Shown here: one piece after another, positions 15,901 through 21,147 of the stretch
How the letters are laid out: the number at the start of each line of letters is the position of its first letter
How positions within the stretch are numbered: position 1 is the first letter of the stretch
NCBI GenBank assembly: GCA_031403155.1
Contig: JANNSX010000127.1
Coordinates: forward strand, 1-24,837
DNA length: 24,837 nucleotides
From: JANNSX01 sp031403155
GTDB lineage: Bacteria > Pseudomonadota > Alphaproteobacteria > Rhizobiales > Hyphomicrobiaceae
Reading direction: 5' to 3'
Translations under genes and position numbers: made by a program
The notes under the pieces: model-generated
Databases searched by the model: none
What the model was told of the DNA's origin: nothing
The model's input: only the letters and a program-made list of their open reading frames with translations

Positions 15901-16011
15901 GTCGAGCGGCACCTTGCCGACGGCGTAGACCCCGAGCCCGGTTGCGAGCAAGGCACCGATGATAACCAGCATCAGGTTGCCGGCCGACCAGCGGATGATT
16001 GCGCTGATCAT
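12901..16011 (-). CDS. cusA: CusA-type heavy-metal efflux RND pump (Cu(I)/Ag(I))
   Basis: A 1036-residue inner-membrane proton-driven pump of the HME-RND family, normal in length. It starts MISAIIRWSAGNLMLVIIGA, has VPLDAIPDLSDTQVIIYTEY and, in the fourth membrane helix, GGIAIAIGAMVDAAIVMIEN with Asp402 at the proton-relay position (Asp405 in E. coli CusA). The substrate methionine triad of CusA is preserved as Met562 (LFYMPVTLPG), Met612 (PVEMTETI) and Met661 (RIDMLSTGIR), with spacings of 50 and 49 against 50 and 49 in E. coli (573/623/672). This points to Cu(I)/Ag(I) rather than Zn/Co/Ni. It overlaps the adaptor gene by ATGA (16008-16011), giving translational coupling. No outer-membrane CusC or CusF chaperone gene is within the window, so the outer-membrane channel must come from elsewhere. 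Confidence 0.98.
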   Translation of the reverse strand: MISAIIRWSAGNLMLVIIGALLATGLGVYAVGKVPLDAIPDLSDTQVIIYTEYPGQAPQVVEDQVTYALSTAMLSVPRSHVVRGFSFFGVSFVYVIFEDGTDIYWARSRVLEYLSAATRNLPRGVAPTLGPDATGVGWVYQYVVSGPNRTLAEHRTTQDWQVRYAIAKADGVAEVASVGGFVKQYSVIVDPRRLKSFGIPLSKVREAIRLSNMDVGGRVIELAETEFAVRGRGLITGVGDIEQIVLKVEAGTPVLIRDVARVELVPDERRGIAELNGEGEVASGIAVQRFGANSLDVIENVKARIAEVSASLPKGTEIIPVYDRSDLIHRAIETLQRTLIEESIIVALVCIVFLMHVRSAFVAIVTLPLGLLIAYICMHALGLSSNIMSLGGIAIAIGAMVDAAIVMIENAHKHLERAPPDKPRTEILIEAATEIGPALFFSLLIITVSFLPIFALEAQEGRLFHPLAFTKTFAMAAAAFLSVTVVPALMVIFVRGRIIPEQKNPLNRLLIGLYRPIIRAVLRAKWLTISLAVVALALSLWPARQLGSEFMPTLNEGTLFYMPVTLPGLSVTKAAEILQTQNKIIKTFPEVASVWGKAGRAATATDPAPVEMTETIINLKPEDEWRPGVTIDSLIAEMDKSLQFPGVSNAWTMPIKARIDMLSTGIRTPVGVKVFGKDLKEMEGIARQIEAVLRTVPGTASAFAERIIGGYYLDVEPDRARLARYGLMVAEVQEVVANALGAEPITTTVEGRERYSVSMRYPREIRSDPDAIAREVLVPLANGASIPLGEVANVRLTTGPASIRTEDAQLAAYIFVDVRDRDLVGYVEDARRAVAEGVKLPPGTYVTWSGQFEFYERAKQRLTLVVPLTLLIIFLLLYLNFGRLAESLIVMLSLPFALVGGLWLIWWLDFNLSVAVAVGFIALAGVAAETGVIMLIYLDHALEHRRELARREQRELTITDIEAAVMDGAVERVRPKMMTVVAIMAGLLPILWQTGAGSELMQRIAVPMIGGMVSSTVLTLVVIPAIYALVKGGARS

Positions 16012-17336
16012 GGATTGGCCTCCGCTTCGGCCGCCGGCTCTGGTGTGGCCGGCTCTCCGGGTGGTGACGCCGGTTCCTTGGTGAACGTTTTCAGCGCTGC
16101 CTTGAGGTTGCTCTCGGCATCGATCAGAAAGTTCGCCGACGTGACGACCATTTCACCTGCCGAGAGGCCGTCCACGATCTCGACGTAGCCGTCGCCGCGC
16201 AAGCCGAGCTTGACGTCGCGCGGCTCGAAGCGGCCTTCGCCCCGGTCGACGATCACGACTTGCCGGCTGCCGTCCGCGATGATGGCATCGACGGGTACCG
16301 CGAGGCGCGGGCCATCTCCACCACCAGCATCGATGACGACATCGGCATACATCTCCGGCTTGAGCCTGCCGTCCAGGTTCGGCAGCTCGATCCGGATACG
16401 ACCCGTGCGGGTTTCCTTGGCGAGGTCCGGATAGATGAAGGCGACCTCGCCTGTAATCGTTTCTCCCGGCATCGCACTGAGCGTCACCGTTGCCTTGGCT
16501 CCGGCCCGGAATGTTCCCAAATCCTGCTCGGCGATCTCGGCCATGATCCAGACATGCGAGAGGTCCGCGATCTTGAACAGCGCTCGGCCCGCCTCTGCCC
16601 GCTCTCCCTCGATCACCATCTTTTCCATGATCGTGCCGTCGACCGGGCTCGGCCAGTCGATTGTCGTCGCCAGCGGGCCATTGGTCGTGATGGATCTGAT
16701 GTGGCTTCGGGGGACGCCGAGGTTCTCGAGTTTCTGCAAAGCCCCGTTCACCTCGGGCCCACGCTTCTTGCCCGAGCTGATCATGGCGGCCCGATAGGTT
16801 GCGAGCGCGCTGACGACCTCCGGGCTGTAGAAGCGGAACAGTGGCTCACCGGCTTTGACTCTTTGGCCGGTCGTGTTGGCATACAGTTTCTCGATGAAGC
16901 CATCGGTTCTGAGCGCGACGATGCGCAACGTCCGCTCGTCCATGGCGACGGTGCCGGTGGCCTTGATCGGCCGCGTGAGCGTCCTGACCTCGGCCGTCAC
17001 ACTGCGCACACCGGCCCGCTGCACACGGTCGAGACTGACTTTGACCGTCTTGCCGTCGTCGACCTCCTCGCCCTCGTAGACGGCGATGTAATCCATGCCC
17101 ATCCAATCCTTCTTGGGCTCGGGCGAGGTGTCGGCGAGGCCCATGGGATTGCGGTAGTAGAGGATCTTGCGCTCCCCGCCGCCGGGCTCGGAGACAGCCA
17201 GTTGGACAGGGGGTGAGCCCGCCACAAGCTGGCGCACGAGATCGGCATCCGGCCACGCGCCAGTCCCGAGCCTGTAGCCCGACGCGGCACCCACGAGCGC
17301 CACGGCGCCCGCAAGCAGCAATTGTTTGAAAATCAT
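16008..17336 (-). CDS. cusB: CusB-type RND periplasmic adaptor with heavy-metal-binding domain
   Basis: The membrane-fusion subunit linking the CusA-type pump to an outer-membrane channel, 442 residues from ATG 17336 (MIFKQLLLAGAVALVGAASG, a signal/anchor). Residues about 57-88 are a heavy-metal-binding module (YYRNPMGLADTSPEPKKDW, then MGMDYIAVYE) with methionines placed as in Cu/Ag adaptors. Lipoyl/barrel-type segments follow: VRTLTRPIKATGTVAMDERT, then GFIEKLYANTTGQRVKAGEPL and PVDGTIMEKMVIEGERAEAG, then LSHVWIMAEIAEQDLGTFRA. The tail is Pro/Glu/Ala-rich. An open extension to 17372 adds 12 basic residues before the signal and is less likely. It overlaps the pump gene by 4 bp and follows a small secreted Cys-rich protein gene by 77 bp. 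Confidence 0.96.
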   Translation of the reverse strand: MIFKQLLLAGAVALVGAASGYRLGTGAWPDADLVRQLVAGSPPVQLAVSEPGGGERKILYYRNPMGLADTSPEPKKDWMGMDYIAVYEGEEVDDGKTVKVSLDRVQRAGVRSVTAEVRTLTRPIKATGTVAMDERTLRIVALRTDGFIEKLYANTTGQRVKAGEPLFRFYSPEVVSALATYRAAMISSGKKRGPEVNGALQKLENLGVPRSHIRSITTNGPLATTIDWPSPVDGTIMEKMVIEGERAEAGRALFKIADLSHVWIMAEIAEQDLGTFRAGAKATVTLSAMPGETITGEVAFIYPDLAKETRTGRIRIELPNLDGRLKPEMYADVVIDAGGGDGPRLAVPVDAIIADGSRQVVIVDRGEGRFEPRDVKLGLRGDGYVEIVDGLSAGEMVVTSANFLIDAESNLKAALKTFTKEPASPPGEPATPEPAAEAEANP

Positions 17337-17413
17337 GAGAGTCCGATCCGGTCGATGACGGTTCCAGCGCACGCATCGAGGGCGCGCGACAGCAGCTCAG
17401 CGTCTCGATTGGA

Positions 17414-17743
17414 TCAGCTTCGAGGGATGGGTGGATCGCTCCACGCCCGGACCGATCTGAGGACCGGGCCGGCCGGCCCCACTGTCGTGACGAGCGGCCT
17501 GGGGAGCACTGGACCGCCGCTCGCTGTCAGGCCGAGAACGCCGCCGCACGCGGTCTTACAACTCGCCGCCTTGCATGGCGCCGGCCCGTCATCGCAGGGA
17601 CAAGACCCCTTTGCCTTGCTCATGCAATCATGCATGGCTGCAGCCGCCGGCTTCTCGAGGACGGCAAATGCCGGGCCCAGGCCGAGCGAAAGCACAAGAA
17701 GCGCTGCAAATGCAACACGAATATGCATGATCATAGGTCTCAT
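17414..17743 (-). CDS. small secreted Cys-rich protein, metal-operon associated
   Basis: A 109-residue or slightly shorter protein of no recognised family. It opens with a clear Sec signal peptide (MHIRVAFAALLVLSLGLGPA, then FA, cleavage near residue 27). The mature part begins with MHDCMSKAKGSCPCDDGPAP and then CKAASCKTAC, giving six cysteines (40, 48, 50, 57, 62, 66) plus Met and His. Its tail is Pro/Val-rich. Such a thiol-rich segment could bind copper or silver in the periplasm or sense it, and the position as first gene before cusB supports a metal-related role; this is inference. The start is uncertain among three in-frame ATGs (17743, 17734, 17728) and none has a strong ribosome site. 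Confidence 0.7.
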   Translation of the reverse strand: MRPMIMHIRVAFAALLVLSLGLGPAFAVLEKPAAAAMHDCMSKAKGSCPCDDGPAPCKAASCKTACGGVLGLTASGGPVLPRPLVTTVGPAGPVLRSVRAWSDPPIPRS

Positions 17744-17847
17744 GACGCTCGCAGGCTACAGTAGGCCGTCCGGACAGGCAATCCAGCATGAGGTCAATTT
17801 ATTGAGACTGCGTGAGCAGAGCCTGCAAACAAATCGTAACCCTGGCT

Positions 17848-18013
17848 AGTGTGGCGGTTCAGAAGTTTGCCCCATCATCGCGGCAAGCTCCGGAGGCGAA
17901 CTTCTGAACATGACGCCACACCAAGCTATTGACTCGTCTAGTGTCCTTATCGATCCCGAAGTTCGCGCCGAGCCCGCAGCTTGATCTGACGAACTTCGGA
18001 ATCGGGACACTAG
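17848..18013. repeat. 166-bp twin-hairpin element, copy 2 (inverted relative to copy 1)
   Basis: Hairpin b: GTGTGGCG (17849-17856) with CGCCACAC (17914-17921), and GTTCAGAAGTTTGCC (17857-17871) with GGCGAACTTCTGAAC (17895-17909). Hairpin a: TAGTGTCC (17939-17946) with GGACACTA (18005-18012), and GATCCCGAAGTTCG (17952-17965) with CGAACTTCGGAATC (17990-18003). The linker holds CTATTGACTCG, the complement of the copy 1 linker with one change. Stem sequences differ from copy 1 mostly as paired, compensating changes, while the loops differ freely. It lies 105 bp upstream of the metal-efflux operon. Confidence 0.92.
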
Positions 18014-18114
18014 AGCGCTTTTCGATCTGATGGAATCAGATCGGCGCTCTAGGTTGTTGGTTTTGAGCACTTTCTTTCGACCAACCGGTATCCACTTGGT
18101 CGGAAAGTGCTCTA
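18011..18114. repeat. second-type twin palindrome (RIME-like)
   Basis: First palindrome: TAGAGCGC (18011-18018) with GCGCTCTA (18044-18051), enclosing CGATCTGA (18023-18030) with TCAGATCG (18036-18043). Second: GAGCACTTTC (18065-18074) with GAAAGTGCTC (18103-18112), enclosing CGACCAA (18078-18084) with TTGGTCG (18096-18102) around ACCGGTATCCAC-type loop sequence. This twin arrangement is like the mosaic palindromes (RIME) known from Rhizobiales genomes. It abuts the 166-bp element, sharing its TAG end. Confidence 0.85.
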
Positions 18115-18302
18115 GATCGCCGCTACTTCTGCGCGATCGCCGGCGCCACCTTCGGCGCCACCTCGGGGAAGGGCCCGAGCGCCACCTTGATGCTCTCGTA
18201 GAGCGAGGGCAGCCAAATCGGTCCGCCGAAGTTGATCGTCGCCGTGACGGAGGCGAACACAGAGGGCTTGCGGAAATCGCGCGGCGCGATGATGACGTCG
18301 GC

Positions 18303-18345
18303 TTAGGGTGTTTCCGTTTTTCTTTGAATCACTCCAACACCCTAA
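18303..18345. repeat. palindrome inside the transpeptidase remnant
   Basis: TTAGGGTGTT (18303-18312) pairs perfectly with AACACCCTAA (18336-18345) around a T-rich loop. It forms the 3'-side boundary (relative to the broken gene) of the inserted array. Confidence 0.85.
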
Positions 18346-18347
18346 TT

Positions 18348-18461
18348 CCTTGGTTTGTCGTGCTTCTTTTCGGAAAACCGCTTCGCACTTTTCCGGAAGC
18401 ACTCTCCTTGGTTTGTCGTGCTTCTTTTCGGAAAACCGCTTCGCACTTTTCCGGAAGCACT
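18348..18461. repeat. tandem duplication, period 58 bp, each unit a palindrome
   Basis: The 56-bp unit at 18348-18403 starts CCTTGGTTTGTCGTGCTTCT and ends CTTTTCCGGAAGCACT. It is repeated exactly at 18406-18461. Each unit folds through GTGCTTCTTTTCGGAAAA against TTTTCCGGAAGCAC, with a small bulge. The zero divergence between copies suggests a recent duplication. Confidence 0.93.
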
Positions 18462-18771
18462 TTAGTCGAGCCCGATGGCATGTGCCATCACGAAGAACTC
18501 CTCGGCGCCGTCGTCGCCCACCGCGAGGCATCCGGCGGAGAGGTTCCGGCCAGTTCCCTCGGGCGTGCGCGTGTGGCTGGCGGTTGGACGCACCGACATG
18601 CGGCGCGGCATGAACCGGCTTTAGGCAGTGATATGAGCGCTTGAGAGAGAACAAGGTCGGACGCAGGGGGCAGTGCATCTTCGTGCCGGGTCCCATTCCC
18701 GGCTTGCGCCCTGCGGAATTGGCCGTCATCGTCCGTAGCAGTCCAAGAAAGTCTATCGAGGTTGCCTCGCT

Positions 18772-19890
18772 GTGCGTGCCGCCGATTTCATCGGACGCTT
18801 TCTCGCCTGGTGGGGTGAGGAGCTCGCAAGCTGCGTACCGGGTGCTTTGCGCCGGGCCTTCACGCCGGCTGCGCCACGCTTGGTTCTCTCCTTCAGCGAT
18901 GATCGTCTCGACATCATCTATGAGCGGCGGCGGGACAGTGCCCGGTCGATGCTGAGCCTGTCCCGGTCGGACGACCTTTCGGCACGGCTGCGGGACTATA
19001 TCGAGAGGTTCGGTCCGCGCCGGGGCAAGGTGCCCATCGGTTTGCGCATTCCGCTGACTTGGTGCCTGACGCGCCAGCTCGAGATTCCCTATGCGGCCCG
19101 TTCAAATGCATCGGGCATCCTACTCAACGATCTGCAGCGTGCGACCCCGTTCCGCAATGGGCAGGCGCTAAGCGCCGTCTATCTGGGAGAACGCTCGCAG
19201 GACGGCGCAAGAATCACAGCCCATCAGGTGGTGGTTACGCGTGATCGCCTGGCGCCCTTACTGGAGGTTGCGGAAAGCGCCGGTCTCGATGTGAGCTTTG
19301 CCGATGCCTTTAGCGAGGACGCGCGGCGCCCCCTCCCGATCGACCTGCTGGCCGCTCCATCTGAAAGCTCGAAGACCTCCGGACAGGCATGGCGCTGGCC
19401 GGCCGTGTTCGTGCTCGCCGTTCTGGCCGGAGCCGGACTTGTCGGCTACGCGGCGCTGGATCGGCAGACCCAGGCCCTCGCACGGCTGGAAGCGATGACC
19501 GAGGAAGTCAAGACCAAGGCGCTGGCGGTGCGGAAGCAGATGGATCTGCTCGAATCCGAGCGGGCCAAACACCTGGCTCTCGATCAGCGCAAGACTCTGG
19601 CTCCCGGCGTCCTTGGGACATGGTCGGAGCTCACACGCATTCTGCCGGATACCGCATGGCTGGAAACGATCCGGATTGACGGCGATACGGTGGAAATCAC
19701 AGGCTACGCTCTGTCGGCTGCCGAGCTCGTCAGTCTGATCGAGCAATCGGCGATGTTCAAGGATGCCGGGCTCTCCTCACCTGTGACCCAGGACGATCGG
19801 GTCGGCGCCGAGCGCTTCGGCGTGCGACTTCGCTTTGAAGAGACAGCATCGGGCGATGGAACTTCAGTCGCGGATGGGGCATCGCCATGA
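18772..19890 (+). CDS. gspL: type II secretion GspL-like protein (PilN-type C-terminus)
   Basis: A 372-residue bitopic inner-membrane protein. The N-terminal cytoplasmic half (1-205) has an actin-like/GspL character (PRLVLSFSDDRLDIIYERRR, then VPIGLRIPLTWCLTRQLEIP and RITAHQVVVTRDRLAPLLE). One membrane segment (about 209-228, WPAVFVLAVLAGAGLVGYAA) follows, then a coiled coil (230-270) and a PilN-like ferredoxin-fold domain (TWSELTRILPDTAWLETIRI, then ITGYALSAAELVSLIEQS). In type II secretion GspL links the ATPase GspE to GspM. The start is GTG 18772, with GAGGTT about 8 nt upstream. It heads a coupled run: its stop overlaps the next start by ATGA. The ATPase partner gene is not in the window. 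Confidence 0.86.
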   Translation: MRAADFIGRFLAWWGEELASCVPGALRRAFTPAAPRLVLSFSDDRLDIIYERRRDSARSMLSLSRSDDLSARLRDYIERFGPRRGKVPIGLRIPLTWCLTRQLEIPYAARSNASGILLNDLQRATPFRNGQALSAVYLGERSQDGARITAHQVVVTRDRLAPLLEVAESAGLDVSFADAFSEDARRPLPIDLLAAPSESSKTSGQAWRWPAVFVLAVLAGAGLVGYAALDRQTQALARLEAMTEEVKTKALAVRKQMDLLESERAKHLALDQRKTLAPGVLGTWSELTRILPDTAWLETIRIDGDTVEITGYALSAAELVSLIEQSAMFKDAGLSSPVTQDDRVGAERFGVRLRFEETASGDGTSVADGASP

Positions 19891-20477
19891 TCCGCATCTT
19901 GGCAACGACTGTTCGCAAGCTCGCCGCGCTGGCGTTGGTGTTTGCCATTCCGCTCGCCCTCTGGCTGCTGCTAGTTCAACCGCTGTGGCAGAGCTATCTC
20001 GACACCCAGGAGAAGCTGGCCGAAACCGCTGTCCGCTATGCCCGATTCAAGAGCATGGCCGATCAGGAATCGGCAGTTCGTCAAGCCGCCGCAGCGGCGC
20101 CAGGCGATCGCAGCAAGATCGAGCTGTCCGGGGAGAGTGCGGCCATTGTTCAAGCGAGCCTGCAATCGACGCTGCAGACGCTTGTCAGCGAGAGCGGTGT
20201 TGGCTTTCTCAGCGCCCAGGCGACGCCACCGAAAATCGAGGACGGGATCAGCTATCAGGGCTTGCAGCTGGTGTTGTCGGGGGAGCTTGGAGCGATCGCG
20301 GACGGCCTTCGCAGGATCGAAGAGCACCGGCCTTACTTCTTCGTTGATCGGATCGAGCTCCGGCGCCAGGGCATGGCAACCGAGGACGAGAGCTACTTGC
20401 CCGTGTTGCTCGATGTGACCATGGACGTCTACGCCGCGCATGCGAGCGCCCCAACCGAAAGTGGACAAGAGAATTGA
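19887..20477 (+). CDS. gspM: type II secretion GspM-like protein (GspMb type)
   Basis: A 196-residue bitopic inner-membrane protein: short cytoplasmic N-terminus, one membrane helix (about 12-31, LAALALVFAIPLALWLLLVQ), a coiled-coil segment (QEKLAETAVRYARFKSMAD) and a periplasmic ferredoxin-like domain (IVQASLQSTLQTLVSESGVG, YQGLQLVLSGELGAIADGLR and RIEEHRPYFFVDRIELRR). This layout fits the GspM/GspMb family, which pairs with GspL in the inner-membrane platform. It overlaps gspL by 4 bp and the next gene by 4 bp, so the three are translationally coupled in roughly fixed ratio. Confidence 0.88.
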   Translation: MIRILATTVRKLAALALVFAIPLALWLLLVQPLWQSYLDTQEKLAETAVRYARFKSMADQESAVRQAAAAAPGDRSKIELSGESAAIVQASLQSTLQTLVSESGVGFLSAQATPPKIEDGISYQGLQLVLSGELGAIADGLRRIEEHRPYFFVDRIELRRQGMATEDESYLPVLLDVTMDVYAAHASAPTESGQEN

Positions 20478-21022
20478 GCGGCCGGAGCCGAGCGATCTGG
20501 ATGGTCTTGACGCTTGCGGCGATCGCGTCGGCCGTCGCACTGGCGCGGCAGATCTCCTCGATGCCGGTCGACATTGCAGCTCTCGGGCCGGCCCAAGTTG
20601 GAGATCAGCTCGGTGATGCGATGCCCGATGGAGCTACCCGCACCCCTCAAAGCTCCCGAGCCGAGGCGGCAAGCCAAGTTCGCGAGCGGCCCCTGTTCGT
20701 CCGGTCGCGGCGGCCACCTCAGCCACGGCCTGCCGTCGAGGAGCCTGTCGTCGCCGAGCCCACGCCGGTGGTCGAGGTCGCGCCTCCACCCGAGCCGGCG
20801 CCGCCGCCTGATTTTCTTCTTGTAGGTGTCCGAATTGACACAGACGGCAAGCGCGCGCTCGTCCGCATCGGGCCGTCGGGTGTCTCGGAATGGCAGCGCG
20901 AGGGCGACAACCTAGAAGGCTGGAAACTCGAAACAATTCAAACATCTGGCGTCATCATGAAGCGTGGCAGCGAGACACTGAGGTTGACGCTATATCGTCA
21001 AGGCGAGCCTTCCCAGCCGTAG
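20474..21022 (+). CDS. type II secretion GspN/GspC-like inner-membrane protein (HR-type domain)
   Basis: A 182-residue protein with one membrane helix (about 8-25), a spacer containing RERPLFVRSRRPP (about 70-82), a Pro/Glu/Val-rich linker (about 80-112) and a small beta-domain, DFLLVGVRIDTDGKRALVRI and so on to LRLTLYR. The R-x-x-F...LxG-x-x...A-x-x-x-x layout matches the homology region of GspC or the short GspN found in alphaproteobacterial systems, which contacts the secretin N0 domain. No PDZ or coiled-coil C-terminus is present, unlike full GspC. The start is TTG 20474, overlapping the gspM stop in TTGA. Naming as GspN or GspC is open; the family level is fairly safe. Confidence 0.82.
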   Translation: MSGRSRAIWMVLTLAAIASAVALARQISSMPVDIAALGPAQVGDQLGDAMPDGATRTPQSSRAEAASQVRERPLFVRSRRPPQPRPAVEEPVVAEPTPVVEVAPPPEPAPPPDFLLVGVRIDTDGKRALVRIGPSGVSEWQREGDNLEGWKLETIQTSGVIMKRGSETLRLTLYRQGEPSQP

Positions 21023-21147
21023 AGATGCTGTGGAGATCGCGTTGATATCGGGCTAGCAATTTCGCCGATACGACGCATTATGCGAGATGTTTCTGGGGCA
21101 TAGCGATGCCTCAACCTCACTCTTGCGAGTTGTGCGTCGGGGGCGGG

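Larger units (their letters stand above)
18123..18611 (-). pseudogene. remnant of a probable L,D-transpeptidase, split by a palindrome array
   Basis: Two minus-strand fragments read as one interrupted protein. The fragment at 18611-18462 gives TGRNLSAGCLAVGDDGAEEF and on to FVMAHAIGLD then TAA. The fragment at 18302-18123 begins ADVIIAPRDFRKPSVFASVT and runs through INFGGPIWLPSLYESIKVAL to a proper stop. Joined, they resemble the C-terminal half of YafK/YkuD-type L,D-transpeptidases, in which SxGC-[LI]-A-V/M-G-D-x-A-x-E-E-L/F carries the catalytic Cys and a xVIIAPxDFR strand follows. The 157 bp between them (18305-18461) is repeat DNA whose two ends both supply in-frame TAA codons. The N-terminal half of the enzyme is also missing: a stop lies just upstream of 18611. 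The family call is from memory of motif patterns and is moderate in strength; the disruption itself is seen directly. Confidence 0.5.

Noticed and set aside
16260..17216. 318-codon plus-strand open frame
   Set aside because: Antisense to the CusB-type adaptor, which has clear family motifs.
18348..18461. Possible CRISPR repeats
   Set aside because: Only two units, separated by 2 bp with no spacers, and each is itself a palindrome. No cas gene is nearby.
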